A DNA stretch of 64,000 bases from Nevskiales bacterium (lineage in GTDB: Bacteria; Pseudomonadota; Gammaproteobacteria; Nevskiales; Nevskiaceae). The number at the start of each line of letters is the position of its first letter. The stretch's first letter is position 1. The stretch lies in assembly GCA_028698335.1 (NCBI GenBank), contig JAQVDP010000018.1, positions 1 to 64,000 of the forward strand. Direction: 5' to 3'. The notes under the pieces were generated by a model, which saw only the letters and a list, made by a program, of their open reading frames with translations, had not been told where the DNA came from and searched no databases. Shown here piece after piece: positions 51,873-62,400 of the stretch. The position numbers and the translations under genes are program-made.

Positions 51873-53645
51873 ATGGATCTGAGTGCGTGGATCACGCTCG
51901 GCGTGCTCGCGTTGAGCCTGGGCCTGCTGATCACCGAAAAACTGTCTGCCGAGCTGGTGATGCTGCTGGCGCTGCTGGTGCTGCTGATCACCGGCGTGCT
52001 CGAACCGGGACAGGCCCTCGCCGGCTTCGCCAATCCCGGCATGATCACGGTCGCGGCCATGTACGTTGTCGCCGCCGGCCTGCGTGAGACCGGCGCCATC
52101 GATCTGGCGGTGCACAGCCTGCTCGGGCGCCCGCGCTCGCTGGCACGGGCCCAGCTCAAGATCATGGCCCCGACGATCGGCCTGTCCGCCTTCGTCAACA
52201 ACACGCCGGTGGTCGCGACGTTCCTGCCCGCGATCCTGAGCTGGTCCAAACGCAACCAGCTGCCGGTGTCCAAGCTGCTCATTCCGCTGAGCTATGCGGC
52301 GATCCTCGGCGGCACCTGCACCTTGATCGGCACGTCGACCAATCTGGTCGTCAACGGCCTGTGGGCCGCCGACGGCCATCCCGGCCTGGGCATGTTCGAC
52401 ATCGCGGCGATCGGCCTGCCCTGCGCCGTCGCCGGCATGATCTACCTGATGACGCTGGGTCGCCGTCTGCTGCCCGAACGGCAGACCAGCACCAGTGCCT
52501 TCGACAATCCGCGTGAATACACCGTCGAGATGACGGTCGACCCCAGCGGGCCGCTGGTCGGCTGCACCATCGTCGAGGCCGGTCTGCGTCACCTCGGCAC
52601 GCTGTTCCTGATCGAGATCCAGCGCGACGGCCGCGTCATCCCCGCCGTCAATTCCAGCGAGCGCCTTGTCGCGGACGACCATCTGGTGTTTGCCGGGGAC
52701 GTCAGCGCCATCGTCGAGCTGCAGCGCATTCGCGGGCTCGTCGCCGGCTATTCCGACACGGCGGCGATCAGCCGCCAGTCTCCCGAACGACGCCTCGTCG
52801 AGGTGGTGATCTCGCCGCGCTGCCCGCTGATCAACCAGACCCTGCGCGAAAGCCGCTTCCATACCCACTACGGCGCCTCGGTGGTGGCGGTCGCCCGCGA
52901 CGGCAAGCGGGTGCGCGGCGGGCTCGGCGACGTCGAACTCAGGCCGGCCGACACCGTGCTGCTCGAAACCGGCCCGGCCTGGATCGAGCGGCACCGCTAC
53001 TCGCCGGATTTCCTGCTGGTCAGCGACGTCGTCGATTCCGAGCTGCCGCGCTTCAATCGCGCGCTGCGCGCCTGGGCGGTACTCGCCGGCGTCGTGACCA
53101 GCGCCACCTTCGGCTGGCTGGACATGCTCACCGCCGCCCTGCTCGGTGCCGGCGCGATGCTGGCGCTGGATTGCGTGAGCCTGGCCACCGCGCGCAAGAG
53201 CATCGACACACAGGTTCTGCTGGTGATCGCCAGTTCGTTCGCGGTCGGCAAGGCGATGGAGGTCACCGGCGCCGCCGGCCACATCGCCGGTGCGTTGCTG
53301 ACCCTGCCGACCGAAAGCCCCTGGCTGATCCTGGCGCTGGCCTACATCATGACCATGCTGCTGACCGAGATGATCACCAACAACGCCGCGGCGGTGCTGA
53401 TGTACCCGATCTGCCTGGCCGCCGCCCGAACGCTGGGGGTCGATCCGATGCCCTTCGTGATCGCGGTGATGATGGCGGCGTCGGCGAGTTTCTCGACACC
53501 GCTGGGCTATCAGACCAACCTGATGGTGGCCGGGCCCGGCGGCTATCGGTTCTCCGACTTCATCAAGGTCGGGCTGCCACTGAACCTGATCGTCGCGGCC
53601 GTCAGCATCAGCCTGATTCCGTTGATCTGGCCGTTCCAGACCTGA
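51873..53645 (+). CDS. SLC13/DASS-type permease with two TrkA_C domains
   Basis: A 590-residue anion permease of the CitMHS/SLC13 superfamily with about 10-12 helices arranged as two repeats. Two regulatory TrkA_C (RCK_C) domains are inserted in the middle (about 215-290 and 300-380). The transport motifs are SAFVNNTPVVATFLPA (first hairpin, residues about 108-123) and ITNNAAAVLMYP with ASASFSTPLGYQTNLMV (second repeat). Such proteins move dicarboxylates or sulfate with Na+ or protons; the substrate here is not evident. The TrkA_C domains suggest regulation by a small ligand or cation. Confidence 0.9.
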   Translation: MDLSAWITLGVLALSLGLLITEKLSAELVMLLALLVLLITGVLEPGQALAGFANPGMITVAAMYVVAAGLRETGAIDLAVHSLLGRPRSLARAQLKIMAPTIGLSAFVNNTPVVATFLPAILSWSKRNQLPVSKLLIPLSYAAILGGTCTLIGTSTNLVVNGLWAADGHPGLGMFDIAAIGLPCAVAGMIYLMTLGRRLLPERQTSTSAFDNPREYTVEMTVDPSGPLVGCTIVEAGLRHLGTLFLIEIQRDGRVIPAVNSSERLVADDHLVFAGDVSAIVELQRIRGLVAGYSDTAAISRQSPERRLVEVVISPRCPLINQTLRESRFHTHYGASVVAVARDGKRVRGGLGDVELRPADTVLLETGPAWIERHRYSPDFLLVSDVVDSELPRFNRALRAWAVLAGVVTSATFGWLDMLTAALLGAGAMLALDCVSLATARKSIDTQVLLVIASSFAVGKAMEVTGAAGHIAGALLTLPTESPWLILALAYIMTMLLTEMITNNAAAVLMYPICLAAARTLGVDPMPFVIAVMMAASASFSTPLGYQTNLMVAGPGGYRFSDFIKVGLPLNLIVAAVSISLIPLIWPFQT

Positions 53646-53670
53646 GTCCGGCGGCTGCGCCGCGAGTGCA

Positions 53671-55653
53671 TCAGCGCACCAGACGCCAATCCAGCTCGAC
53701 CCTGACCTCACGCCGCAGGCGCTGCTCCAGGCGGCGCTTGATCGCCTCTGCGTCGGCGGGCGTCAGCGGCGTGTCTCCGGCGACGGTTGCCCGGACCACC
53801 ACGGTATCGCCGTCGATGCGCACGGACGGTTCGAGCAGGGTGAACGCGGCACTGCCGGAACTCAGCGGCTCGGCCTCGATCAGGCTCTCCAGGCGCCAGG
53901 TCTCGACGATGTGGGCGAACGAGAAATACAGCGGCAGCGCCATCAGCACCAGCGCCAGCGCCAGCTGGCGCAGCCCGCGCGCGGCCGTGCGGATCGGCGC
54001 GTAACCGAGCACCAGGAAGGTCAGCGCCGCAGCCGCCGCGATCCCGACCAGGTTGGTCAGGAACAGCAGGATCGCCCCCCCGAAGATGCGGGCGTCCAGC
54101 CAGCCGACGCCGATGCCCGCCGCGGCCAGCGGCGGAACCAGCGCCACAGCGATGGCGACGCCGGCGAGGCTCTTCATGATGTTCTCGCGCGCATGCGCAT
54201 ACGCCGCGGCAATGCCGGACACCACCGCCACCGCCAGATCGAGCAGCGACGGATGCAGGCGCGCTTCGATCTCGGGCGTCAGTCGCTTGAGCGGACTCAG
54301 CAGCGCCAGCACCGACGCGACCAGCAGGGCCAGCACCACGCCGACCGCGATCGTGCGCACCGCACCGCGCAACAGCGTCTCGTCACGCCTCAGGATCGCC
54401 ATCGCCAACGAAACGATCGGCGACATCAGCGGCGCCAGCACCATCGCGCCGATCACCACCGCGGGGCTGTTGAGCATCAGGCCCAGGCCGGCCAGCAGCG
54501 CCGACGCCAGCATCAGGAACACATAGTCGGGGCCCACCCGGGCGCCCTCGCGCAGCAGCTGGAACAGGTCGCGGAAATCGTCCTCGAGCGCATGCGTGAA
54601 CAGCGGCAGGCGGGTACTGATCGACGCCAGGCGGGTCTCGTGCTCGGGCAGGGTCTTGAGCCGGAGGGTGTCCTTGTCCTCACCCGATTCGCGGTTGTCC
54701 TCGGCAAAGCCCGGCCCGACCTTGAACGCGACGGCAGCCGGGCTGACGTCGAACACGATCTCGCCGGCACTGCGTGCGCGACCGTCGATGCGGTACGGCA
54801 ACGGCGCATCGCTTTCGACGCGCAGGCGTCGCGTCTTGACGAAGGACAGCGCCCTGGGCAGCGCCCGTCCGCCGAATGCGGCGCGGGTCAGCACCGCCAG
54901 ATAGGCGGCGACCGACGCCGGCGCCAGCAGCATCGCCGACAGGCGCCCGTCGCGCGCCGACAGTCGTTCGCCCAGCATCTGGCCGGTCAGCTTGTCGGCA
55001 TCGTTCTCGAGCACGACGATGCCGGTGACGGCACTCCTGCGCGGCTTGTCCTCGTCGCCGATCTGCAGCCGCACGCTGTACGGCCGGATCGCAAACAGCC
55101 GGCGGGCGGCGGCCCACAACACCGCCAGCGCCGCACCCGCCCGGCGCAGAGCGTTGGGCTGGGCGCGCAGGAACGCGCGCCCGCGCTGGTCGAGAAACGG
55201 TACGTCGCCGATCGCGGCGAGCCCGAGCACGACCTCGCCGTTGCAGCGGGTCACGTCCAGCGTCACCGACTCGGGCGCGAACGCCAGTTCGATCTGCGCG
55301 TCGACGCCCCGCGGCAGCGCGAACAGCCGCTCCAGCCGCGACCCCGGCGCCGGCACCACCCCCAGCGCGGCGCTGCTGTCGCCGGCGCGGTCGACCGCCA
55401 CCGCGACGACATCGTCCGCCGCGGCAACGATCCAGTGTCCGCCCGCGGCGCCCGCCTCCGGTGACGGCACCGCCGCGGCGTCCCCGGCGAACGCGCGGGC
55501 GTCGATTTCGCTCAGCTCGATGCCCCGTTCGGCGGCGTACGCCCGGATCGCCTCCAGATGGGGGTGATCGTCGTCGCGGATCAGGCGGGCCGCCGTCAGC
55601 GCCGCGGCCGCGGGTTCGGGCTGGGTCTCGACATCCTCGCTGGGGCGATCCAC
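53671..55653 (-). CDS. Fusion of degenerate diacylglycerol-kinase-like domain and DUF389 membrane domain
   Basis: A 660-residue protein. Its N-terminal half (about 18-330) follows the diacylglycerol/sphingosine-kinase catalytic fold: LGVVPAPGSRLERLFALP stands for the usual LG-x-P-x-GT-x-N-D-F-A-R segment, and LDVTRCNGEVVLGLAAIG and LRVESDAPLPYRIDGR are typical. However, the ATP motif GGDGT is replaced by AAADDV, so catalysis is unlikely. The second half (about 360-590) is a six-helix DUF389/TIGR00341 hydrophobic domain (SALLAGLGLMLNSPAVVIGAMVLAPLMSPI). The start is a GTG. It follows der by 18 bases on the same strand. The function is unknown; lipid or nucleotide sensing is a guess. Confidence 0.8.
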   Translation of the reverse strand: MDRPSEDVETQPEPAAAALTAARLIRDDDHPHLEAIRAYAAERGIELSEIDARAFAGDAAAVPSPEAGAAGGHWIVAAADDVVAVAVDRAGDSSAALGVVPAPGSRLERLFALPRGVDAQIELAFAPESVTLDVTRCNGEVVLGLAAIGDVPFLDQRGRAFLRAQPNALRRAGAALAVLWAAARRLFAIRPYSVRLQIGDEDKPRRSAVTGIVVLENDADKLTGQMLGERLSARDGRLSAMLLAPASVAAYLAVLTRAAFGGRALPRALSFVKTRRLRVESDAPLPYRIDGRARSAGEIVFDVSPAAVAFKVGPGFAEDNRESGEDKDTLRLKTLPEHETRLASISTRLPLFTHALEDDFRDLFQLLREGARVGPDYVFLMLASALLAGLGLMLNSPAVVIGAMVLAPLMSPIVSLAMAILRRDETLLRGAVRTIAVGVVLALLVASVLALLSPLKRLTPEIEARLHPSLLDLAVAVVSGIAAAYAHARENIMKSLAGVAIAVALVPPLAAAGIGVGWLDARIFGGAILLFLTNLVGIAAAAALTFLVLGYAPIRTAARGLRQLALALVLMALPLYFSFAHIVETWRLESLIEAEPLSSGSAAFTLLEPSVRIDGDTVVVRATVAGDTPLTPADAEAIKRRLEQRLRREVRVELDWRLVR

Positions 55654-55671
55654 GCGGGTGGCTCCGCTGCG

Positions 55672-57081
55672 TCAGCGCGACTTGACGCGTGCCATCAGTC
55701 GCCGCTTCTTCTTGATCTGCCGGCCGGTCAGCTCGTTGCGGCGTCCCTTGAACGGGTTGTCGCCGGTCTTGAAGCTCAGCAGCAGCGGCACGCCGACGAG
55801 CTTGAAGGCTTCCCGGAACCGGTTGGCGAGATAGCGCTTGTAACTGCCGGGCAGCTTGTCGGTCTGATTGCCATGGATGACGATCCGCGGCGGATTGCGT
55901 CCGCCCTGGTGCGCATAGCGCAGCTTGATGCGACGGCCCAGCACCGCCGGCGGCGGATGCAACGCCACGGCCTGCTCGAGCACCCGCGTCACCTCGCCGG
56001 TCGGCAGTTCGCGCGTGGTGGACTCGTAGGCCGCCTGCACCGTCTGCATCAGTTCGCCCAGGCCCGAACCGTGCCGCGCGGAGATGTAGCAGATCGGCGC
56101 GTAGTCGGTGAACGGCATCTTCAGATCGACCTGATAGCGCACCTGCTCGCGCGTGTCGGGACTCAGACCGTCCCATTTGTTGACCGCGAGCACCAGCGCG
56201 CGCCCCCGATGGGCGACGAGCCCCAGCAGGCGCGCGTCCTGCTCGCCGATGTCATTCTGCGCATCGATGACCGCAATCACCACATGCGCGCGCTCGATCG
56301 CCTGCAGCGTCTTGACGATCGAGAACTTCTCGACGACCTCCGAAACCCGTGCGCGGCGCCGTACACCGGCCGTGTCGATCAGCTCGAACGGCCTGCCGTC
56401 GTAGTCGAAGGCAACGGTGATGGCGTCACGCGTGGTTCCGGCGACATCCGACGCCAGCAGACGCTCCTCGCCGATCAGACGGTTGACCAGCGTCGACTTG
56501 CCGACGTTCGGACGCCCGACGATGGCGACGCGCACCGGACCCTCGGCATCCTCGTCCTCCTCCTCGGGCTCCGCGACCACCGGCAGATCCTGCAGGACCT
56601 CCCGCAGCATCGATCCGACGCCCTGGCCGTGCTCCGCCGAGATCGCCATCGGCTCACCCAGCCCCAGTGAGTGGAAGTCGGCGCCGGCGAGGGTCCGGTC
56701 CTGCCCCTCGGCCTTGTTGACGACCAGCGTGATCGGCTTGCCGAGACGGCGCAGGAAGCGCGCGATGGCGGCGTCGTCGGGGGTCGCGCCGGCACGGGAA
56801 TCGACCATCAGCAGGATGCGATCGGCCTCGTCCAGCGCCAGGCGCGCCTGATCCTCGGCCAGGGCCGCCAGCGGGTCCTTCGACTCGGGCATCAGACCGC
56901 CGGTGTCGACGACGACGAACAGTCGCCGCTCGAAGCTCGCAGTCCCGTACTGTCGGTCGCGCGTCAGCCCCGGCAGGTCCGCCACGAGCGCATCGCGCGT
57001 ACCGGTCAGCCGGTTGTACAGCGTCGACTTGCCCACATTCGGGCGCCCGACGAGGACGAGAGTTGGAAGCCTGGAGGCCAT
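55672..57081 (-). CDS. der: Ribosome-assembly GTPase Der (EngA)
   Basis: A 469-residue essential GTPase for 50S ribosomal subunit maturation with two tandem G domains and a C-terminal KH-like domain. Both G1 motifs are GRPNVGKST (residues 12-20 and 189-197); G3 motifs DTGG and DTAG and G4 motifs NKAEG and NKWDG are visible. The length is slightly less than E. coli Der (490). The ATG at 57081 gives the classical N-terminus; a GTG at 57096 would add five residues, and neither has a strong ribosome site. A terminator-like hairpin stands between it and bamB. Confidence 0.95.
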   Translation of the reverse strand: MASRLPTLVLVGRPNVGKSTLYNRLTGTRDALVADLPGLTRDRQYGTASFERRLFVVVDTGGLMPESKDPLAALAEDQARLALDEADRILLMVDSRAGATPDDAAIARFLRRLGKPITLVVNKAEGQDRTLAGADFHSLGLGEPMAISAEHGQGVGSMLREVLQDLPVVAEPEEEDEDAEGPVRVAIVGRPNVGKSTLVNRLIGEERLLASDVAGTTRDAITVAFDYDGRPFELIDTAGVRRRARVSEVVEKFSIVKTLQAIERAHVVIAVIDAQNDIGEQDARLLGLVAHRGRALVLAVNKWDGLSPDTREQVRYQVDLKMPFTDYAPICYISARHGSGLGELMQTVQAAYESTTRELPTGEVTRVLEQAVALHPPPAVLGRRIKLRYAHQGGRNPPRIVIHGNQTDKLPGSYKRYLANRFREAFKLVGVPLLLSFKTGDNPFKGRRNELTGRQIKKKRRLMARVKSR

Positions 57082-57103
57082 AGCGGCATTGTCCACGATT
57101 TAT

Positions 57104-57139
57104 CCAAAAAGACGAAAAAGGCGGGCCGCAGCCCGCCTT
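57104..57139 (-). terminator. Intrinsic terminator between bamB and der
   Basis: The stem AAGGCGGGC / GCCCGCCTT (57118-57139) with a CGCA loop is followed on the minus strand by TTTTTCGTCTTTTTGG. It begins 23 bases after the bamB stop, so der is expressed by partial read-through or from a promoter within this short gap. Confidence 0.8.
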
Positions 57140-57161
57140 CAACGACCTGAAGCCGGTGACG

Positions 57162-58298
57162 CTACCGCGCCTTGAGCGCGGCGACGCGACCGTCGATGTT
57201 CATCACGTAGAGCAGACCATCCCCGGCGATCGGCACCGTCCGGATCGGGTCGCTGCCGACACGGGTCCGCCCGATCAGGCGGCCGTCACGCGGATCGAGC
57301 ACATGGACGTAGCCCTCGAAATCGCCCACGACGACGTGTCCGGCAAAGGCCGCGGGGGGCGACAGCTTGCGATAGCGCAGATCCTCGTTCTTCCACGCCG
57401 CCGCGCCGGTGCGGGCGTCCAGCCCCCAGACGACGCCATCGCTGTCGCTGACGACGACCAGATCGCCCGACAAGGTGAGCCCGGAATGGCTGCGCACCGA
57501 ACGCCGCCACAGAATCTGTCCGGTCGCCGCATCGAGGCAGGCGACTTCGCCGCCGTAGCTGGCCACGTAGAGCTCGCTGCCGACCATCAGCAGATCGCCA
57601 TCGACGTCGGTCAGCCGTTCGAGTTCGTTGCGCCCGGTCGGTGCCGCGATGACCTGTTCCCAGGCCGGCTGCCCGTCGGCCATGCCGATGGCCGCAACGC
57701 GGCCATTGTCCATGCCGACAAAGGCGAGGCTGCCCTGCACCACCGGCTCACCCAGCCCACGCAACGTCAGATTCGGCACCGTGCGGTCGAAGACCCAGAC
57801 CCGCTTGCCACTGACCGAGGACATCGCGAAGACCTTGCCGTCGCCGGCGCGGGCGATCGTCAGCGTACCGTCGCTGACCGGCGCGGCGAGCGCCTCGCTG
57901 GAGATCTTCTCGCGCCAGTAGTCGGACCCGTCGGCGCGCTTGAGCGCGATGACCTGACCGTCCATGGTGCCGACCAGAACGGCGTTGCCGGATACCGTCG
58001 GCCCGGAAATCACGCGCTCGCCGGTCTCGGCGCGCCAGATGCGATCACCGTTGGCCGGATCGAACGCATAGACGCGGCCACCGATCTCCGCGGCGTAGAG
58101 CGCGTCCTCGGCCAGAGCCAGATCGAAGCTGCCGTAATACTTGCCGCTGCCCTTGCCGACCGATGCGCTCCAGGCCCGCTTCAGCGTGACCTGGGGATTG
58201 TCGATGTCCTGCAACTCGGCAGGCTCACGCACCTTGCCCTTGCTCGAGCACCCACCCAGCAGGGCCGCGACCAGAACCAGACCGAGCGCGCGGCGCAT
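57162..58298 (-). CDS. bamB: Outer-membrane assembly factor BamB
   Basis: A 378-residue lipoprotein (LLGGC, Cys18 region) of the beta-barrel assembly machine, working with BamA at the inner face of the outer membrane. The mature part is an eight-bladed PQQ/WD-like propeller with repeats such as GGRVYAFDPANGDRIWR, DGQVIALKRADGSDYWR and GEVACLDAATGQILWRR. The ATG at 58298 uses the last base of the upstream stop (TGATG); a GTG three bases before is an alternative. It is preceded by yfgM and hisS as in most Gammaproteobacteria. A terminator follows. Confidence 0.95.
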   Translation of the reverse strand: MRRALGLVLVAALLGGCSSKGKVREPAELQDIDNPQVTLKRAWSASVGKGSGKYYGSFDLALAEDALYAAEIGGRVYAFDPANGDRIWRAETGERVISGPTVSGNAVLVGTMDGQVIALKRADGSDYWREKISSEALAAPVSDGTLTIARAGDGKVFAMSSVSGKRVWVFDRTVPNLTLRGLGEPVVQGSLAFVGMDNGRVAAIGMADGQPAWEQVIAAPTGRNELERLTDVDGDLLMVGSELYVASYGGEVACLDAATGQILWRRSVRSHSGLTLSGDLVVVSDSDGVVWGLDARTGAAAWKNEDLRYRKLSPPAAFAGHVVVGDFEGYVHVLDPRDGRLIGRTRVGSDPIRTVPIAGDGLLYVMNIDGRVAALKAR

Positions 58299-58939
58299 CA
58301 CGACTGCACCACGTCGGCCAGATCGTCGAGCTTGCGCTGCAGGTCGCCGCGCGGTGCCGGATCGGCCTGCGCCTCGGCGTCCAGCGCCTGTTCGTAGGCC
58401 GCGCGCGCTGCGCTGCGCTCACCCTTGGCGAGCAGGATGTCGCCCTTGAGTTCGGCATACATCGCAGCGAATTCGCCGCCGTCGCGTTCCAGCATCTTCA
58501 ACGCATCGTCGGGTTTGCCCTGCTGCCACAGCACACGCGCCTCGCGCAGGACCGCCACCTGACGCAGCCCCTCGTCGGTACCGTTGTTGCGCACCCACGC
58601 CAATGCCTGCAGCGCGTCGTCGAGGCGGCCGTCCTTGACCGCTGCCGCCGCCAGATGCAGCTGTGCGCTGCTGGCATAGGGGCTCGACGCATGGTCCGTC
58701 ACCAGCCGGTCGGCAATCGCCTGCGCCTCGGTGGCACTGGCGGTCGCCAGCGCCTGCTTCAGGTCCTCATACATGCGGGAGGCCTGCGTCGCCTGGGCGA
58801 CCTGATGCCGCTGCCAGCCTTCCCAGCCGAAAATGGCACCGAGCCCGATGACCAACCCCGCGGCCAACGCCTTCCAGTTTTCACTCCACCACTGCTTGAG
58901 GCGTTCGGCCTGTGCTTCGTCGTCGTAATGTGTCGTCAC
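58298..58939 (-). CDS. yfgM: YfgM-like ancillary SecYEG translocon subunit
   Basis: A 213-residue protein with a short cytoplasmic N-terminus (HYDDEAQAERLKQWWSENW), one transmembrane helix (about 24-42) and a periplasmic TPR-like domain with repeats (DGRLDDALQAL, QGKPDDALKMLE, KGERSAARAAYEQAL). YfgM in E. coli joins the Sec translocon and periplasmic chaperones. The helix begins AAGLVIGLGAIFGWEGWQRHQ, a well-conserved element. The start is a GTG three bases after the hisS stop, and its own stop overlaps bamB. Confidence 0.92.
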   Translation of the reverse strand: MTTHYDDEAQAERLKQWWSENWKALAAGLVIGLGAIFGWEGWQRHQVAQATQASRMYEDLKQALATASATEAQAIADRLVTDHASSPYASSAQLHLAAAAVKDGRLDDALQALAWVRNNGTDEGLRQVAVLREARVLWQQGKPDDALKMLERDGGEFAAMYAELKGDILLAKGERSAARAAYEQALDAEAQADPAPRGDLQRKLDDLADVVQS

Positions 58940-58942
58940 GGA

Positions 58943-60244
58943 TCAGTTCCCGTTGGATGCGCAAAGAAGACCCGCCAGCCGGTCCTTCAGTTCCGGCCAC
59001 AGCGCAGTCTGCTGTTGAGATGAAGAAGTGTTGTTCGTGTCCCGCAGCGATTTTACTTGAACCGCGCCGGCCGCAAGCTCGGTCTCTCCGAGAATCAGGG
59101 CCACCTGCGCACCGCTGCGATCGGCCCGCTTGAGCTGGGCCGCGAGTTTGCCACCACCGGCGTTGAGGGTCAGGCGCAGCCCCGGCAGCTCGTCGCGCAG
59201 GCGCTCGCCCAGACGTGCCGCCTCGCGCCGTGCATCGTCACCGACACTGCACAGGTAGACCTGCGGCGCCAACGACGGGGCCACCACGCCCTGCGCCTTC
59301 ATCAGCAGGATCAGACGCTCGACGCCGCTGGCCCATCCCACGGCCGGCGTTGCCGAACCGCCCAGCTGGGCGACGAGGCCGTCGTAGCGGCCGCCGGCGC
59401 AGACCGTTCCCTGCGAGCCCAGCTCGGTCGTGGTCCACTCGAACACGGTGCGGCCGTAGTAGTCGAGCCCGCGGACCAGCCGCGGATTCAACGCAAAGGC
59501 AATCCCCAGATCCTGCAATCCCTGCTGCAGCCCGTCGAAGTGGGCACGGGATTCATCGTCCAGGGCATCGAGAATCGTCGGCGCATCGGCCAGCAGTGCC
59601 TGGGTCTGCGGGACCTTGGAATCGAGAATCCGCAGCGGATTGCTCTGCAGGCGGCGCTTCGAGTCGGCATCGAGCGCACCCTCGTGCCGCATCAGGTATT
59701 CGACCAGCGCGGCACGATAGGCGGCACGGGCGTCGCTGGAGCCCAGCGAGTTCAGCTCCAGCGTCAGGTTCGACAGGCCCAGGCGCTTGAGCAGGCGTGC
59801 GGACAGCGCGATCAGCTCCAGATCGATGTCGGGGCCGGTCATGCCGTAGGCCTCGGCGCCGAGCTGATGGAATTGCCGGTACCGCCCCGCTTGCGGCCGC
59901 TCGTGGCGGAACATCGCGCCTGCATACCAGAGCCTTTGCTGCTGGTTGTGCAGCAGTCCGTTCTCGAGCCCCGCGCGCACACAGCTCGCGGTCGCCTCGG
60001 GACGCAGGCTCAGGCTGTCGCCCTCGCGGTCCTCGAAGGTGAACATCTCCTTTTCGACGATATCGGTGACTTCGCCGATCGAACGCTTGAACAGCGCCGT
60101 ATGCTCGAGCATCGGCAGCTTGATCTCACCGTACCCGTAGGCCGCGAAGGTTTCCGCAGCGACCGTTTGCAGGTGCTGCCACAGCGCGGTTTCCGGCGGC
60201 AGCACATCGTTGAAGCCACGGACGGATTGAAAGAGGTTAGCCAT
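58943..60244 (-). CDS. hisS: Histidyl-tRNA synthetase
   Basis: A 433-residue class II aminoacyl-tRNA synthetase. The N-terminus [11 protein letters not shown] is diagnostic; motif 2 is [18 protein letters not shown], the HisA/HisB signature is [13 protein letters not shown] and motif 3 is [15 protein letters not shown]-terminal anticodon-binding domain (about 330-425) ends with VQVKSLRDT and a Ser/Gln tail. The length matches the family (about 420-430). It follows ispG by about 67 bases and is followed by yfgM after three bases, part of a conserved housekeeping run. Confidence 0.97.
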   Translation of the reverse strand: MANLFQSVRGFNDVLPPETALWQHLQTVAAETFAAYGYGEIKLPMLEHTALFKRSIGEVTDIVEKEMFTFEDREGDSLSLRPEATASCVRAGLENGLLHNQQQRLWYAGAMFRHERPQAGRYRQFHQLGAEAYGMTGPDIDLELIALSARLLKRLGLSNLTLELNSLGSSDARAAYRAALVEYLMRHEGALDADSKRRLQSNPLRILDSKVPQTQALLADAPTILDALDDESRAHFDGLQQGLQDLGIAFALNPRLVRGLDYYGRTVFEWTTTELGSQGTVCAGGRYDGLVAQLGGSATPAVGWASGVERLILLMKAQGVVAPSLAPQVYLCSVGDDARREAARLGERLRDELPGLRLTLNAGGGKLAAQLKRADRSGAQVALILGETELAAGAVQVKSLRDTNNTSSSQQQTALWPELKDRLAGLLCASNGN

Positions 60245-60311
60245 TTGTTCAGCAGCAGATACAGCGTGGATTGAAGGTTGAAGTCAAAACCGGTCCGGCG
60301 CCCCGGACGGC

Positions 60312-61445
60312 CTATTCCTGGCTCGCGGGCTCGCCCGTGCCTGCTGCGTTGCGCGCGGCCTTGCGTGCCGCCAGCTTTTCGCGGACCAGTTTCTCGAGGA
60401 CGTCGACCAGCTCGTGGTTGTGCGCCTTGTGCTGGATCTTGCCGTCGACGAAGATCGAGTTCGGATACCCGCCGGCCACGCCGATGGCCGCTTCGCGGGC
60501 CTCCCCCGGGCCGTTGACGACACAGCCGATCACCGCCAGGTCGAGCGGTTCGTCGATCTCGTCGAAACGGCTTTCGAGCTCGGCAACCGTCTTGATCACG
60601 TCGAAGTTCTGGCGCGAGCACGACGGGCACGCCACCAGATTGATCCCGCGCGAGCGCAGGTGCAGCGACTTGAGAATGTCCCAACCGACACGGACTTCCT
60701 CGATCGGGTCGGCGGCCAGCGACACGCGGATGGTGTCGCCGATGCCGTCGGCCAGCAGCATCCCGAGGCCGATCGCGGACTTCACGCTGCCGGCACGCTG
60801 CCCGCCCGCCTCGGTGATCCCCAGATGCAGCGGCTGGTCGATCAGCGTCGCCAGCTTGCGGTACGCGAACACGGTCATGAAGACTTCGCTCGCCTTCAGC
60901 GAGACCTTGAAATCCTCGAAGTTGTGGCGCTTGAGGATATTGACGTGGCGCAGCGCCGATTCGACCAGCGCGTCGGCGTTGGGCTCGCCGTATTTCTCCT
61001 GCAGCTCCGATTCCAGGCTGCCGGCATTGACACCGATGCGGATCGGAATGCCGTGATGCTGGGCGCAGGCAACGACCTCGGCGACCTTGCGATCGTTGCC
61101 GATGTTGCCAGGATTGATGCGCAGGCAGTCGGCACCGGCCTCTGCAGCCGCGATCCCGCACTTGTAGTTGAAGTGGATATCGGCCACCAGCGGCACGTAA
61201 CCGACGCGACGCTTGATCTGGCCGAAGGCCTCGGCCGCCTTCAGCGTCGGCACCGAAACCCGCACGATGTCGGCGCCGGCTTTGACCGCCGCCTGGATCT
61301 GCGCGACCGTGGCGTCGACGTCCTCGGTCTCGGTGTTGGTCATCGTCTGCACGGCGACCGGGGCATCGCCGCCGACCGCAACGCGTCCGACGCGAACCAC
61401 GCGCGACTTGCGGCGTTCGATCCGGTGATGGCTGGTCATGGCCAT
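60312..61445 (-). CDS. ispG: 4-hydroxy-3-methylbut-2-enyl diphosphate synthase
   Basis: A 377-residue iron-sulfur enzyme (GcpE) of the non-mevalonate isoprenoid pathway, reducing MEcPP to HMBPP. The TIM-barrel half starts [25 protein letters not shown]; the 4Fe-4S domain has Cys pairs in [11 protein letters not shown] and a third in [11 protein letters not shown]. The C-terminal tail is short and basic. The ATG at 61445 has AGGAG eight bases upstream; a second ATG two codons later lacks it. It sits between rodZ (31-base gap) and hisS, the usual gammaproteobacterial order. Confidence 0.97.
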   Translation of the reverse strand: MAMTSHHRIERRKSRVVRVGRVAVGGDAPVAVQTMTNTETEDVDATVAQIQAAVKAGADIVRVSVPTLKAAEAFGQIKRRVGYVPLVADIHFNYKCGIAAAEAGADCLRINPGNIGNDRKVAEVVACAQHHGIPIRIGVNAGSLESELQEKYGEPNADALVESALRHVNILKRHNFEDFKVSLKASEVFMTVFAYRKLATLIDQPLHLGITEAGGQRAGSVKSAIGLGMLLADGIGDTIRVSLAADPIEEVRVGWDILKSLHLRSRGINLVACPSCSRQNFDVIKTVAELESRFDEIDEPLDLAVIGCVVNGPGEAREAAIGVAGGYPNSIFVDGKIQHKAHNHELVDVLEKLVREKLAARKAARNAAGTGEPASQE

Positions 61446-61476
61446 GACGGACTCTCCTGTCTGATCCGGTGCCGCC

Positions 61477-62400
61477 CTACTGCAGCGGCACGCTGAAACG
61501 CGCAGTCTTGTTCGAGCGCGTGAACGGGGCGGTTTCGATACGCTGACCGTTGTAGTGGACGATCACGCCGGGCGCATTGCCGAGGAACACGTTCAGCGGC
61601 ATCGTGCCGCTGACCAATTCCTCGCTTCCGCCCTGGCGCATCGCATTGAGCAGGGTCTTGCCGTCGGCATCGTCGACCCGGACCCACGACGTCTCGGTGA
61701 ACTGCAGACGGACGCCACGATCGCCGACGACCGCGGGGGTCGTTGCAGCGGTGGCGGTTTCCGCGGGAGCGGCGGTCGCCGCCGCCTCGTCCGCGACCGG
61801 CTCGTCTTCAGCCGCCGGAGGCTCGGTCGCGACCGGCTCGGCTGCAAGCGGCTGCGCTTCCTCTGCCGCGGGTTCGGTCATCACGTCGGTCAGCGGAATC
61901 GGCATCTGCTCTTCGCCCAGCGCCGGGACCTGGACATCGGGGTATCCGGTCCGGTCCGAGCCGCTGAACCAGATGAACGCACTGGCTCCGATCGCAATCA
62001 GCACGAGCACGACCGCCATCACCACCGGCAGGCGGCTGCTCGAACCCAGCTCGGTTCCGGACGCCAGCCGCAACTTCGACGGCGCGGTCGGCAGTTGCTG
62101 CACCACCCGCCCGGAATAGGCGGCGATCAGGGCGTCGTCGTCGATCTCCAGCACCTTGGCGCACTTGCGGTAGTAGCCGCGCACGTACACCGGCTCGAGC
62201 AGGGCGTCGAAATCGTCGCGTTCCAGGGCTTCGAGCGTATGCCGGGCCAGCTTGGTCTGCGCCGCCAGATCATCGACGGACCAATGCCGACGCTCACGTG
62301 CGACGCGGATCTGCGCGCCGGGGCTGGGGCTCGGCGCGGGGCCCGGCGTATGCTCGTGCGTACCTTCAGGGTGCTGATGTTCCGATGTCTCGCTGCTCAT
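61477..62400 (-). CDS. rodZ: RodZ cytoskeletal/cell-shape protein
   Basis: A 307-residue bitopic membrane protein that links MreB filaments to the peptidoglycan elongasome. A His/Pro/Ser-rich N-terminus precedes a cytoplasmic HTH_25-type helix-turn-helix domain (about 30-105, [21 protein letters not shown]), one transmembrane helix (about 126-146), an Ala/Glu/Pro-rich linker and a C-terminal DUF4115 beta domain ([21 protein letters not shown]). The ATG at 62400 overlaps the pilF stop by one base (TGATG); a GTG one codon earlier is possible. The gene order pilF-rodZ-ispG is conserved. Confidence 0.93.
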   Translation of the reverse strand: MSSETSEHQHPEGTHEHTPGPAPSPSPGAQIRVARERRHWSVDDLAAQTKLARHTLEALERDDFDALLEPVYVRGYYRKCAKVLEIDDDALIAAYSGRVVQQLPTAPSKLRLASGTELGSSSRLPVVMAVVLVLIAIGASAFIWFSGSDRTGYPDVQVPALGEEQMPIPLTDVMTEPAAEEAQPLAAEPVATEPPAAEDEPVADEAAATAAPAETATAATTPAVVGDRGVRLQFTETSWVRVDDADGKTLLNAMRQGGSEELVSGTMPLNVFLGNAPGVIVHYNGQRIETAPFTRSNKTARFSVPLQ

